Origin: Malurus cyaneus samueli
Taxonomy: Eukaryota; Chordata; Aves; Passeriformes; Maluridae
Assembly (NCBI GenBank): GCA_009741485.1
Contig: CM019230.1
Coordinates: 9,726,230 to 9,790,229 of the forward strand
DNA: 64,000 nucleotides
Reading direction: 5' to 3'
The position numbers were made by a program, and so were the translations under genes. Below are positions 48,520 to 62,800 of the stretch, in pieces (position 1 is the stretch's first letter; each line of letters begins with the position of its first letter). The notes beneath the pieces were generated by a model. The model was not told the origin of the DNA and did no database searches. It saw nothing but the letters and a program-made list of their open reading frames with translations.

Positions 48520-51500
48520 GACAAGATATGTCTATAAAATCATAAAAGGCATGGAGAACCAACAGGGAGGTGAGTGGTCATTGCCTCTCCCAGTGCTATA
48601 AAGGGGAATTGGAAAATCCATGGAGGAAATTTTGCACAGATATAGACATCGTCATTGTGTCTGACACAAAACCCGATGGAAAGTCTTCTGGAGACTTGTC
48701 CCCTCATATCTGTACACATCTTAAAGTTAAGTATCTACTACTATATAATTTTGTTACTGAATTTCACCTTCCAAAGAAAAATACCTTTTTTCATCTCCAC
48801 ACCAAACAAGTGTGGCAGGGTAAGCTCAAGGGATCATGAAAAGGAGAAGGAACCTCTAAAGTGCAGAAGGGGAAAAGAGAGCTGCAAGCACCAACCAGTC
48901 TTTTCCAGGCTCTCACTACCCAGGAATGCCCACCATCCCTGCAGGAATCCAGGGAGCTCATGGGAGCTGCCCAGTTCTGCTTCATGAAGGAAAAGAAGAA
49001 AGTCTCAGCTCCCAGGAACTCCCAAGTCCAGCACCCTCCTCCTGGTGCTGTCCATAGGCAACAGGGCCAGGAAGAGCTTAACGAGAAGACCCGATGGTCT
49101 GAAACAGAATGAATCCTGCTGAAGAGAGAATCCTTGCATGAGACTGCCCTTTGGCTTGACCATCCCTGGGATGGTCTTTCTTATGTGAGAAACTAAGAAA
49201 ACAAAGACTGCTTATAATTTAAAACAAGTGGGGAAGGTTTTTTGCAGTTACGTGTAGAAGTGCTGTTAATGCTCAGCATTGAACAAGCACCAAAAAGTTG
49301 AGCTTTCCCAAATTTTTCTTAGGGAACATTAGTCAAATCAGCCCTACCACTCCCCATGTCCCAACTGTGACAATGACACATCCCCAGCTTCAGAGATACC
49401 ATATGGATTCTGGAACCTAGTGGTACCTGAAGCCTTTAAAAGAGACTTAAGGACAGTCACTGGAGCACTCTGCATCCTGCTATTCAGAATAATTCAGCAG
49501 CTGCCCTCAAATGTAAAAACCTTTTCATAAATAAATGGGAACCCATCACAATTAAGCTACTTTCAGTACTGAAGATCATAATCGAAATCAAAGACATGAT
49601 TTACTCTGAAGATTTCAAGTGACATCTGCTGAAATAAAAATATAGTTCAGAAAAGGACTGTAAAAAGATAACTAGGTTATTACAAATAACTTTTACATCT
49701 GACATTAATTTTCACTTGTTTTTATCTTCTCTCCTAGTCTGCATCCAATTTCACATTGACTTGTGTTTTATTACAATCCCAATGTGGATCCCATCAACTG
49801 AAAAGACTAATAATTGCCTATGAAATGCCTATGAAATGCAGCAAATCGTGCAGATATTGTTCCCCTTCCCTTTAGCAAAGCACAAAGTCTTGCAGCACCT
49901 GGCACAAAGGAGCATCAACAGCCTTGAAACGGTGTCTTTCCCAAATGTTAAGTAGCTACAAATAGGTATGTGTAGACCACAATGCTTCCCCCCAAACCTG
50001 GAAAGAGTTTATCAAGTTACACCGCTTGAACACGTTAGTGAATGACATTGAAATGGCACAGGAACATTCTCTAGCCCAGCATATCCCAGACAAACTTCCC
50101 CCAGTGATCATAATTTAAGGTAACATTTTAAAAGAGCCCTTTAAATCTCAGTGCTATGGAAAACTGCTGAGGCCTGTAACAGAATCTCTCTTGTCTTCCA
50201 CCCCTGACAACACACCAAGCTCAAACGTATACATTTAACACCCAAGGGTCCTACCTGTCTTTAAGGAATTTTTATAAACTAGATGGCTACCTCGGGCTAT
50301 TTAAGTACTTTGTAGTAAGACATCAGTGGTATGTATAAAGATATTCCTTTGATCATTACACCAGTGGAAAAAAAAAAATAAGAAAACAATCCCTAAATCT
50401 TCACCATATAAATTTATGCTTGGAACTCACCAAGGTAAGAACCATCACACTAGAAAACCACAAACAGTATTCAATTTAGCCTCTGTGTTCTCACTCATGT
50501 GACAGCCTTTGATATTCCCAATGATGAAAAATGAATACATTTTACTACAAAGATGATTTGCGAACAAAGTTCTTTTTATTTTGGTTTCCTACTGAAGAAC
50601 AAGAAATCTGAAGTTAAAGGGGGAAATCAATAGCTGGGCTAATTATTAGCCAAAGTCAACAACAAATGAGTGGAGATTTTCTCTTTTGTAATTTCTCCAG
50701 CAGCACATTTCAAAACTATTTTTTAAATTGCTCTGTTTCTCAATACAAAATTAAAATTATCATTAACATGACGCAGAATTAAAACTCTTTTCATTTTCAT
50801 TGCCTACACTGAAGATACCGAAAACTGTCTTCCTTTCGCTGTACAACTAAGCCTCACCAAATAAAATTACACAAGTTTTATTTTAAGGGCTGATCCTCAA
50901 GAAAGGGAGGATGTGAACATCTGTGAAAAATAAGTGCAGTAAGAAGACTAAGATATGTAGATAAATCATTAGTTAAGATATGAAACAGGCACCCAAAGAG
51001 TGGCATAAAATGTAAATGAACTTTGGGATCTGGTCTCTTAATTTGACAGCTGTTTGACAACTGCAAAATGGAAAACTGACCTCAGACAACTGTGTATAAA
51101 TGAGACTATTAAGCAGAAGAATTTCATATGGAATGATACAATATACACTGCAGTAACTTCTCACATGGGAATAGATAAATGTAGACTGGAATTTTTATTG
51201 TCTTTGAAGGTGAGGATGTTAAAAAGACTTGAATTTCACAAAGAGGAGCTCTATGCTACATTATCACAATTAATGCCACTTTCTGAAATACAATGAGTGT
51301 TGCCTGCAGAAAGAATGCTGACAGAACTCACAGGCATTTAAAAAAACATATCCAAGGATATGTGTCCAGTATATCTCCAGTGTCTCAAGACACAAAAGAA
51401 AACATCTTCTGCACTTGAGCTGCAAATCTAAAGCCAGCAAAATTATATAATGACTAGGCAATGGGATAACTTATTTGAGGGGTTTCTTTGGAAGTGTTAC

Positions 51501-52434
51501 AGGCAATCATAATTACAGATGGAATCTATATCACCAAAGCACCACCAGCACAAACACTGATCCATGGAGAGAGCAGCTTAAAGAAATACTTTGCAATTTT
51601 GGCCCCTGTGGAGAGATCTTCTTAGAAAGAGTGGCAAAGCAGCAAGGGGGAGCTTCTACAATGACCACCTGAAGCACAGTAAAAATTTGATATTCTCAGC
51701 AGTAACTGAGAATTAAACACAAAAAAAGGAGAAAGCCTACTTGTAGATGTAACCAACCATTTCTACTCATTGTTCTGCTCTAGATCCCACTGAGAAGGGC
51801 AGATCTTCCAAAAGCATCTCCATGTACCACTTCTTCACATTCTGCAGCAATCTAAAAAGCCCTTTGTGATAAATACATTTTATTCCAAAGCAGTTCAGCA
51901 CCTGGCTCTTCAGTCTATTTCTCTCTTTGGGACAAATACTTAAAACCAGCCTTTCCTACCTCTCTTTTTAACCACAAAAACACCCACAGAAGTTGCACAA
52001 CCTGTAACAGAAGAAACAAAAAAAAACCACCCAAGCACTTGCAGCAAAATCCAGACTTAAAAAAAAGATTACAGCTTTCCAAGCACAAAAGATTAGCAGT
52101 GACAGGAGCAAAAGAAAAGATTTTGAGAGTCAAGTGAATCCAAAGGTTGGACTTTTGGCTAGAAATGCAATTGGCTGTCTGCTACCTTTAATTTCAGTAG
52201 CAGCTTGTTAGGGGTAGGATTTGTTGGGGGTTTCAGTTGTTGGCTGTTTGGGATTTTAGATCTTGTGTCAGTTTTTATGTCTCAGAGTCATTCAAGTGGT
52301 CAGTAATGAAACTGAAACTGAAAAATAAACAAAGCAAATCCCAAAGACATCATGTCTTCACGTGCACCACCATCAAAACCTTGAGCATCCAAACCTCAAG
52401 AAGCGAGAAATTGTACTCTAACTCCACGATGTGA
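48520..52434. other. Intronic sequence, no gene seen
   Basis: AT-rich intron. The overlapping frames at 48570-49112 have no recognisable motif. A tandem GCCTATGAAAT pair lies at 49816-49837. Confidence 0.5.
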
Positions 52435-52627
52435 AGAATCACAGTCACATAATATCCTGATTTGGAAGGGACCCACAAAGATCATGGAGTACTGGCGTTG
52501 CACAAACACCCCAACAATCCCACTTTGTGCCTGAGAGCATTGTTCAATCACTCCTGGAGCTCTGGGAGCCTTGGGGCTGTGACCAAACCCACTCCTTCTG
52601 GAGCGAGTTCAATGCCCAACCACTCTC
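52435..52627 (-). mobile_element. CR1 LINE fragment
   Basis: Antisense CR1: GAATCACAGTCACATAAT, TTGGAAGGGACCCACAAAGATCAT, CACCCCAACAATCCCACTTTGTGCCTGAGAGCATTGT, CTCCTGGAGCTCTGGGAGCC. It matches the copy at 10362-10535 over the central blocks. Confidence 0.9.
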
Positions 52628-52851
52628 TTTTGTTCATTTCTAACTTGCCTTTTGCTAAATGTTCTCATTCTTGTTTTTAAGAGACACTAAATAACCATCT
52701 CCATCTCCTAAACATCCTCTCCAAGCCAGTTGTGTTTTTACCGACCTTCATCACACTCTGCCTCACTGTCAGCTACTTAATGCTACTTGGAAACTAATTA
52801 TGGCATTGCAATAATACCACTGATTTATTCTTACACAATCCTGGCACAAAA

Positions 52852-52873
52852 CCAACTCTACTCCAACTCTACT
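52852..52873 (+). repeat. 11-bp tandem duplication
   Basis: CCAACTCTACT occurs twice head to tail. Confidence 0.8.
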
Positions 52874-54395
52874 CCAAGCTAATCCTAGATATGACCAGAG
52901 CTATGGAATCACATCTGCATGACAACTTGAAGAAAGTTAGTGCTTTATAGGTTATTTATGTTCTCTGACTCTAACAGTAATTCTAATAAAATATTTGAAC
53001 TCTCCCTACAAAACCTGCACTGCTCATATACCTCTCCATCACCTCCTGGGCTCACTTCAAAAGACACTTCAGAAACATCTAGATAAGGAGGGAGTTGAAG
53101 TCAACTGTCATTTTACAGGGGAGGCACAAATGATTTCTTCCAGAAATGGTCTTTGCCCTGAAGACTTTAATCAGGGATGAAAAATGTGAACTCAACACAC
53201 AGATCACTGTTCAACATCTCCCCATTACCTGGAACTCTGCCAGGTGATATTCTCCATTTGACCCTGGCAGATATGGCTCTGCTACTTACCCTCACATCAA
53301 TAGGAACTTTCCTCACTGAGGAAAACTCAGCTGAGCAGAAGGAGCCTGTAATGAGGCAGGGTTGGCTCTGCCACATGCTCCCGCTGCCTGGAAAAGGCCA
53401 AAAATGATGGTAAGAAGGCTTTGGGAACCAAGCTATAACCAGCAGAAGCAGCAAGGGAAACACAGCAGAGGCCTCCCTTCACTGCAACTTTATTTTCTAT
53501 TCCCAGTTCCGCTCCCTTGCTGCCTAAGGCCATTTCAGAAAAACACTTTCATAACGGATGCCCTTCAAAGATAATATTTTCCTTTAAATGCCCTTTAATA
53601 GACACAAGGCATTCCAAGTCTTCAAGCAGCTTGTAAAAGGTTATTATTTTTAAAAGTATCTAATTTCAGAACATAAAAATGAGTTTGAGGCCAAACTATC
53701 CATCCTGCTCTCAAATGCCAGTACCTTTATAGTACTCTCTGAAGTTACAATGGATTGTCATGTCTCTATTGGGAGCACCAACATAAATCTCGACTGTAAT
53801 AAGTAAGAACTCTTAAAAGGAGAATTATAGGGACAGATTTTCATCTTCTAGAAGTCTGGTTTACTTCAAGAATTTACATAATCTATACAGATCCTGGCAG
53901 AGTTAGCCTTTAGTGACCTGAAAATACCAAACCTCCAAGAGTTGCAGACACACCCGGTTTAAAGTCAAAGCTTATATTATTAAGCTGCTATAACTCTAAC
54001 ATCTCCATCCCCGTGTCCCATTTTACTTCTTGTCCTAGTTTAATGATACTTCAAGCATGCCCTGTGCTTTTTAATCTGGATGATGTACCTAAAGATTTTG
54101 GTATTGAAAACTAACCTCCTCCTTCAGTTTCCACGCAGATCTCATAAAAGCTAGAGGAAATGGATTACTGCCCAGAGCTGTGGTTTACTCATTCATTAAA
54201 CAGCTTACGCTTAGAATCCTCTTAAAAAGTCACTTAGTGGCAAATGGCTATTCAACACTACAAATAAAAATTTTAAAAAAAAAATTTACTACAGCTTTTT
54301 ATTCTACCAGTATTCCAATCTCACTGGGGATAGTGCTGAATTTTTTGGTGTAATTTGGATGGCCATTTCAACAGAATCCAAGAAATTTGGAGCAA

Positions 54396-54430
54396 AATAT
54401 ATATAACTATATAATATATATATACATATT
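54396..54430. repeat. (TA)n-rich microsatellite
   Basis: Interrupted TATA repeats with only two non-A/T bases. Confidence 0.7.
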
Positions 54431-55660
54431 ACACTTCCCAAGGAATTTGTCATGAATGATGACTTTTAAAACAAAAAAATCCAACCATTAGCAACTGTGG
54501 ATAAAGAAATCTGTTTAGGATAACTGACAAAGGCCCCAAGAGTTGGCAACATGGATGTTGCAGACGCCATATGTGCTCATCCTACTATAAATTAAGTAGA
54601 TCACATATTGGAAAGCCCTTGCATAGTGTAGGCACGAACCCAAGAATCAACATACCATTCCAGTACCTAGAGCAACATCCAACCCAATCCGTGAGCAGGA
54701 ATATGGGGAAAAATTAAAAAAAACATTCTGTGAGTAAGAATATTAATCAGCATAAAGCAACTCTCAATGAGTTTCCTGTTTCTTGTAGGATGTGACGTGC
54801 TGATTTTCAGTCAACTCTCAGTTGCACTAGTTGGCAGCTATACCAACACTGACAAGTTTTGACAAATCTTAATGCTTCCTGCAGCACTTCCAAGGTTCAG
54901 TTAAGTCACGTCCAGAAAGAAGATGGATGGTCCTTGAGTTTTTACATGCTTAATACAGCTTATTTCTATTCAAGACTACATCTCTCACAATAACTACCCT
55001 CTTTGATTTTTACAAACTAAACAACTCAGTTTCCAATCTTCTTTCTATGTTCCCCTGAAACACTGAAGTGTGTAACTCACGAAAGTGTTTTGGTTTCAGA
55101 CACAAACTTTCACGCTCTGTAACTTCCCAGACTGCAAACTCTGCAGGACACATATCATTACCTTCTTATGCTGGAAAACCACCCGACTCTCAAGACATTA
55201 TTGCAATACAGATATTAAGTAAGAAAATCCAATGCTACCACCACAACCATGAAGGGAATGCTCCTCTGTTACCTGTATCTGCTGTGACCCACAGACTCTA
55301 CTTCAAAGACCTGTTACAGTGTCTTCAAAAATGTTTAGATGAGCATTGGCACAGGAGCCGACAACTAGTATTGCATATGACAGGGAGTTTTCCAAACTGG
55401 AACCAAACCCAGCCACTGGTACATCCCTTCTGTCAAGACAGCAATTTGTCATGCTCTCCATTACCTGCCACCCTGACAACCCTGAAATGGCTTTTCCAAA
55501 CTATTTATGGCATTCGAAGGAAAAATCAAAAGAATTATGTCACTGTGATATCTGTGCCAAAGTACCAGGACAGTGAAATTCTATATAAAGATAAAAAAGG
55601 ATTCATGTGACAAAAGAAAGAAAAATTGAAATAATTAAGTGCTTCATACTAGTGAGTTAG

Positions 55661-55891
55661 GGGCGGTTTAAGTTGGATATTAGGAAACAAATTTTCCTCC
55701 CAGAGGCTTGTCAGGCACTGAACTGGCTCCCCAGGGAACAGGCACAGCCTCAAGCTGCCAGAGCTTGAGAAGCATTTGGACAAAGTTCTCAGGCACAGGA
55801 TGAGATTGTCGGGGTGTCCTGTATAGGAGTCAGTGATCCTGATGGGTCCCTTCCAACTCAAGATATTCTATGAATCTATGATTCAATGATT
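55661..55891 (+). mobile_element. CR1 LINE fragment with intact 3' tail
   Basis: Sense CR1: GGTTTAAGTTGGATATTAGG, then GGCACTGAACTGGCTCCCCAGGG, CTTGAGAAGCATTTGGACAA and GATCCTGATGGGTCCCTTCCAACTCA, ending in degenerate ATTCTATG / AATCTATG / ATTCAATG octamers. This eight-base tail repeat marks the CR1 3' terminus. Truncated at 5'. Confidence 0.93.
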
Positions 55892-58800
55892 ACTGCATGG
55901 ACTACAGAGACATTTACCCACATTTTCCCCAGACCCCTACAGAAAACTGAAATGGCCACTCTAGTTTCCTCACATGAAAAATCTTTAGAAAACAGTTTCA
56001 TTTCATTTCTTAAACCTCACAGCTCCAGCAATCCCAGGAACTGCACAAGAAAGATCCTTTCAGTGGGGAGTATTCATACCATTTGCTCTTTCACTCTTTC
56101 CTAGGAAATGGCATGCCAAGACCCTCCTGGTCCCTTTCGTTATAATCTAGAGGTACCACTTCTTCCTTCTCTCTGTTACAAGCTACAACAGAGAAAGAGA
56201 TGATTCCCTTGGATACCAGACTGTCCCAAGCTGTTGCAGATCAGGTGAGAAAAGCCAACATTGCGCCAGACTTGCCTGTAAAAATTTGCAAGAAATAATT
56301 CAGAAGCTACATAAGGTACATGAACTTCTTGCAGTCCATACAAACAAGAACATTTGAGTGCTTGCTCCAGCCAAGGCTTCTGCAAAGCAGTCAGATCTCT
56401 CCTAGCTAGAAAAACTCTTTACAGGCAGTTGACAACCAGTGTGGAACAAAGTCAAAGTAGAATGAAACTTTATCTTAACAGTGAAAACAGTCACGGAAAA
56501 TTAATGCAAGAGGACTTTTACTCCATTTTACTGCACATAAATCCTTTCCAATGACAAGATGACAAAGTAGAATCTGAACTCATAGCATTTACATAGCATT
56601 TTTTAACAATGGAAATTCGAAGAGAACCCTAAAATAATTCAAAAGCAAAGGGTCTGCAAGAATGCTCTGGATTTGTGTTTCAGTGAGCTATTCCCTAAAG
56701 AAATGGTATCAGTAGGCTGTTTCAGGGAACTAGGAAATAATTTTCCTTAACGCTTCCAAGTCATACTTTGCCACATTCTTGCTATTTTTCATATAGCACA
56801 GTACACAAGGTCCTGTATTGCTGTTTCTGAAACTGTCAGGAGTCTAATTCAAGGCAATACACAGGTTGAATATGGCACCATTTAAATTACAAAACAAAAG
56901 TGACATTTCACTTCTTATCTAATAAGGTTAGAATTTAATACTTACATTGCTGAAGGAATTCTGAGCTATTTGGAAAAGTCAAAACATGTATTTAAAGAAT
57001 GACAAAAAAGAATAGTTATTTTCACTTTTCTAAGCTTAGAAAGGCAATATCCCTATGGATCAAAAGGCCAGATAAATCTTATTAAGTACTAGGTTTTCCC
57101 TTTTGTCCAGCCCTCTCTTCACATTCCATCATTTCAGCCCTTTGAAATTCCTTTGTTTTGCCCATGATCAGGGTTTCCAGGGGAAATCTGGCATTGGATC
57201 TAAAGGGGAATCCCACACCACTGAAGTATTCCTGACCATTAATCACCTGGTAAATTGTTTCTTTCTTACCCTCTACTTTGTTTGCACCCAGTATTTCCAC
57301 AGAGCCTGTGAGTGGGTGCTGATGGGAAAAAACTTCCTGATGCATCCTCTCAAGGATCTCTGTACACACAGAAGTTAAGAGGCTTCTGCAGTTGCCACCC
57401 AAAAACTCCATCCATCCTACTGGTATTTCAGAAAACAAGAATCTGTCTTCACTCCCATCTCATGTCTATCACCAATGCCAGTACAGATGAAAGGACAGTT
57501 TCAGCTGGAAAGAAAACAGAGGACCACGGGGCCATTTCCCTTGCTCTGCCCCAGCAGCATGAAGGAGGCTGCAGTCCCCACCCTGACATCCAAAAATCTT
57601 CTCCTTTACCACCCTACTATCTTGCTGGTGTTCATTTAGAGAATCAGCTGCTCATCAACAAATGAGGGACCATCTGCAACTAGAGAGAGAAATCAAGTAC
57701 CCAATACCGACTGTCTTGTTAACAATGGCACATACTTATTTTGTGCATCCATAGAAAAAATGTGCTATCAAATCAGGAAGCAAGATGATACTTCATAAGG
57801 GGGCACAACATTAAATAAATTTTTGCATCCACTATTATGTCTTTGCTGAATTTTAATATATATGCGATGCAACATAAGAGTAAGAATCAAACCAAAACAT
57901 TTTGACTTACTCTCCCCTAGAATGTGAAGCTTTATACTAATAGTGAGAGCCACAGAGGGCGGGAAAGCAGTAACAAAGGTGTAATTATCCTTATTTTCAT
58001 TGTCTTTGCTAAACATCAGATTGGTGGCTGAGCTATAAGTCCCTTAGGGTCTTTGCCTACCATACTCACATAATAGGCATGCAAGCAAAGAGAATTTCTT
58101 TCAACAATTATGTGAATTAATTTATAGTATTTTTCCAAGACCCTTTATCAAGCTTCAGTTGTAGGTCACATATTACACGCTTTGCAAAAATAATCTCTGC
58201 ATTCAACATTTATCGGCCCTTCCAAGGCTGGTTCTCATTAGTGCTCATCATTTTCACTGCTCATGAAATACATCCTCACAAGCTCAGCCAGTCCTACTTC
58301 ATATCAACAATTCCACCATGCTAACTTGATACAACTGTTACAATTATGAATCATCTGTCAGAGCCGTAAGTTATGATCTTCAATGACCACTAATGAAGGC
58401 TGCCTAGCAGTTAAAATATCAAAGCAGCATGTATCAGCACACTTTAGAGTACAAGATAGACTTCCAGTGTTGAACTTCTCTTATATTTATTATCCACTGT
58501 AAATTACATCCCAGGCTGCCTCTGCCACTGACAGTCCTGCACTGCAGAGTTCGACACCAGGTTTTAATAATCCCTCCTGCCAGTTGTTTGATTGCTGAAG
58601 GGGCTGGAGAGGGCAGGGGGGCCACGCACAGATGAAAGGCCAGGAGGTTGCTGCAGGCAATCAGTTCAGTCAAAACAAACGGTCTTCAGAAGAGACAGAG
58701 ATGCATCAGGTGTGAATCCCAAATGAGCAACTGGAAGTGTGAGAGTGCAGCCTGACTGACTGATCTGATTGACGCTCGCCATTTCCAGAAAAAGGGTAAG

Positions 58801-59468
58801 CACCAGCCAGCAGAATCATTCCAGAAGCAGAGGGGGAAAAATCCTATTAGCTAGGCATAAATTATTTTGATCTGGAAAGTCAAAACCTTGGAAAGTCATT
58901 GTACACTTTTTTAAAATCACTTCAATCATTCAACTATATCATTTTTACATACATTGTATGAGCAAATCTTGATGGCATTTAAAATGAGCTCTCTCATTCC
59001 AACATGACAGGGCAGTTAACTTGGTAAAACCCTCCTGAAAAGAGGAGGTAGGCTGTATGACCTGACAGAGGTCAGCTCTTCCAACTTGTAGTGCATATTA
59101 ATAACATTAGCATCAGAATAAAAAGTTTTCAATCCATGGACATTCAATAAAACACTTACTTGGTAGGAAAAGTTTAGGCATAGAGATAACCCCAAAAAGC
59201 TCGTTTTGGGTAACAGAACTATTGCTACCCTCTTCTGTGTTGAATTTCTTTATTGGGATTAAAGAGAAAGGGGACAGAGGGACTACCAGGATCCTGCTAT
59301 TGCTCTTTTCCACTTCCTCAAAAATCCAGGCATCTACCACTAGCCACCATTTTCTGTGTATTACTTTAACCCTTGGGGTGGTAGGGCTTTTCCCCGTCCT
59401 TGTAACAGAGTTCTTAATTTTATTTTTTTTTTTTAATTTTTTTTTTTTGCGGGCAGCCAGTCAAGCAG
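55892..59468. other. Intronic sequence, no gene seen
   Basis: AT-rich intron. Open frames at 57082-57665 on both strands (up to 118 codons) lack any family motif. A T-rich run (59411-59448) lies just before the next CR1 copy. Confidence 0.5.
59411..59448. repeat. T-rich low-complexity tract
   Basis: Two long T runs separated by AA. Confidence 0.7.
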
Positions 59469-59851
59469 GGGGATTCTATCCCTCTGCTAGCTCAGGTGAG
59501 ACCCCACCCACTCTCTGGGGAACCAGCACAGGAGCTGCTGCAGGAGTGAGTTCAGAGGAGGCCGTGGAGATGCTCTGATGGCTGGAGCACACCTCTGCGC
59601 TGGGGACAGGCTAGGAAAGCTGCAGAGAAGCTGGAGAAGAGAAGGCTCTGAAGAGAGATCATTGCAGCCTTTCAATACTTACAGAAGATTTGTAAGATGA
59701 GGACAGAGCCTTTTAGCAAGGCATGTTGTGACAGGACAAGGGGTGATGGTTTCAAAACTCAAAAGACAATAGATTTAGACCAGATATAAGGTAGATAATT
59801 TTCTCAATGAGGACAGTCCAGTAAAATGACTGAAGTTTGGAGGAGAGGCTG
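59469..59851 (+). mobile_element. CR1 LINE fragment, internal part
   Basis: Sense CR1 from further 5' than the other plus-strand copies: GGATTCTATCCCTCTGCTAG, CAGGTGAGACCCCACCC, GGAGTGAGTTCAGAGGAGGCC, GGCTGGAGCACACCTCT, GAGAAGAGAAGGCTCTG, GTGACAGGACAAGGGG. It lacks the 3' tail. An indel-rich end near 59851 is approximate. Confidence 0.9.
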
Positions 59852-62800
59852 GTCTATTTTGACTTTATTCAGTCTGGTGCAGCATCTAAATGACCTTCAC
59901 AGTTCATCTTACATCAAAGATCCCATACAGGTTCCATGGGTTCATAACTGAACTCAAACTCCAAATCTCATTCCATTATTTTAACATTAACCCATCCCTC
60001 CCACTCCTTACAGCTACACTTCTAAGGAATCACTGCTGTCAAGAGAGGATGAGACATTAAGAGCATAACACAGCCATCAGATCAGACCCTGAAGGGACAC
60101 GGATGCTAACTTACCTTTGTTCTCTCATGCTGGTTAACGTATTTACTATGTTCCTCATTTTCAGCTAACTTCAGCTAAGTCACTCAGTCCACTGTACTTC
60201 CTTTTCAAAGTACCAGCAGTCAAACCTGAGCACATCATTTTATCTCTCAGTCAGTAAATTCAAACCATTTAAAACATCCTGCTTTCATCTTTATAGTTCT
60301 CTCCCACTTTTTAACCATGCTGCAGTTACAGAAGAATGTACTTGACATATAAAATGTGCATGTGATTCCTCCAACATTTTAATGCTGTGTATTGTGTTGT
60401 AAACATCTCTTCATGTTTTATCTCCTTCTCCATAAATCAGAGGTGACTATCTTAGAAGTCTCAAATATAAATGTAAGGCTCCACTCCCTGAAACTTGAGT
60501 GAGCTTTCAAAAATCATCAAAAGCCAGAGCTATGAAAAAGTGAAAGATTATCAACTAAATAAATACAATTTTCTCCCACTCCATTTCTATGACAGCCTGG
60601 ACTACGGGATAAAAGAAGCTACAAAATTAGTCTTTACTAATCAGAAAAACAAGGATTTATTTCATTTTTTTGTGACTTGTAAGGACTCTCAAGTATCCAC
60701 ACCAATATACAGCACTGAAAGAGTCAGGAAAGCAGACAGTATGAAAATGATACGCTAGAAGCCTTTATTTGTGTGATTCAAGATTTAACAGGCAGTATTT
60801 ACAAGATGAAACCCCAGAATATATTTCCATTTCCTTACAATAACTTCAACTAATAAGACTGATCTCTTATAATGAGATTTTCTGGACGTTTTGGCTAGCT
60901 TACTAATGTTACAGACAAAATGTGTCTCAATCTAGCCCTTGGTAAATGCATTAAGTGTTTTTTTTTAAAATTAAAACCCACTGTAAAATAATGGTTATTT
61001 TCAAAAGATAGAATACCAATAAAGAACACCTGTCTCAAATAATTTTAAGTTACTTCAATGATGGAAAAAAGAAAAAATGTCATTAGAAAGAGAGGGAAAA
61101 AAAGACGAAAGCTGTTTTAGCAGGTGGGACTGAGAAGTGGTGACATGTTGTAGTACAATTCCAAAGGGCCAGAAGACATAACATAGTGTTGGGTGATGTG
61201 GAAGAGAACCAGGGAGCACTGGCTCTGGGAGCCACTGCGATGCTGGATTAGGTGTGAGGTACAACTCTGAAGTATTATGATAGGAAGGAGTGAGGCAGAG
61301 GCAGAACCGCTGGTGGAGGACAAGAGAAATAAAAAACCTATCTGTTCTCTGGCACCTTCCCACAGGAGTTTCCTCTCTCACAGCCCACAGACCCAATACC
61401 CTCCACAGGAAAACCCAAAGACCCTCTGATATTTATCCAGATCCCCAGAACTCATAACATTTTCCACCAGCCTGAGTCTGTTTCGCTAAAACTACTGTCT
61501 GACATAAATAATCCAAGATACTTTTCTTGACATTTTCTAAACAGATGTTTCTAGGATGACCTTGCTGTACTTCAGGCGTCACATTTCCCTTTTGTACTTT
61601 TTGTCTGTATTTTTCCAATACAACTTTTTCACTCTCAAGTCACAAAACAGTAAGTCATGAGCTCCTCCAAAATCATTATCCAGTTTCACAGAATCACCAT
61701 CAAAACACATTCTTTCTAGTTGCCTTGGAAAGCAGACATCACTGCTAGACATTAGAATCTGTGGATTGTGAAATTTTTTTTGTAAACATACACCTGGATA
61801 AATATCCAGTTCTCTACTTCTATAAACAATGAAAAAAATACGAAGCTGTTAATTCACATCAGGTTTTTTTTATTGCTTTCTTATTAATAGCGGTGAAAGT
61901 GGGGCAAAAATCTCCATTTAAGTACATTTTTGTAACCTTCTGGCTCTTGTAGTCAGGAAAAAATAAATTTAAAATATGACATACAACCATCTGAAAACAA
62001 GAGAAAATGGTAATTAGAAGATTGTTTCAGACCAACTTTGTAAAGAAACAAAACACAATGTTTTGGTGTCTGTGCATTACTTAGCACAGGCCTGGCTCCC
62101 TCCCCAGTACCTGAGTCAATTTAAATATAATTTATAATTTCAGCTTAATTTAAATATTAATTTATTATTTCAGCTTAATTCACAGGGGTTAAAAAGGTCT
62201 CAGCTCCTACCAGATTGCTCAACTCAAGTGGTTAAGAGAAGCAAAAGGAAAAACCACTCAAACCTCAGAACCAGACCAGTTACAAGTTTCTGTCAATACT
62301 TCCATGAATTTTACAGAATCCTCATTACATTTTCACAGGACCAGGCTCTTTACATCCGGTTCTAAAGCACAAGGAAGAACCTTACACAATCCCCACTTTA
62401 CCTTCCCACAACATATGGAGGAACTGTAAATCATACACACAGATTTATCAGGGAAACCAGGAGTGGGAAAGATGAGCTGCCCTTAAAGACATACAGATTT
62501 ATAGCAATATGGGAAGCGGAAAGACAGTTATCATAAAGAAGGTCCTTAAGGGATAGCAAGGAGCAACAGGGGAAACATGAGTCATGAGCTGCCAGAGAAG
62601 TGGATGCTTATGAGGAGCAATGGACAGAGCAAAGTAGCAATAAAGGAAGTTCCAAGTGAAATGTGCTCCTTCCCAAAGGTCGAGACGGATACCCATGCTT
62701 AAAATATTTATTAAAAATTAAATTCCCAGCCAATTCAGACACAGTAACACTGGGGAAAGGATACTCAACGACTGAAAGGATCCATTGATAAACAACAGAT

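Larger units (their letters stand above)
52628..55660. other. Intronic sequence, no gene seen
   Basis: AT-rich intron with a TA-repeat patch at 54396-54430. The longest open frame of the window (55068-55610, plus, 180 codons) is here. It has a second open frame overlapping it, no known motif and no convincing splice context, so I do not call it a gene. Confidence 0.5.

Noticed and set aside
55068..55610. 180-codon open frame, plus strand, longest in the window
   Set aside because: No recognisable domain or composition typical of a protein, a second open frame overlaps it, and a frame of this length is about what chance gives in 64 kb.
57082..57665. Open frames on both strands, up to 118 codons
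   Set aside because: Mutually overlapping and without motif.
59222..59578. 118-codon plus-strand frame
   Set aside because: It crosses a T-rich tract (poly-Phe) into a CR1 fragment, so it is not a gene.
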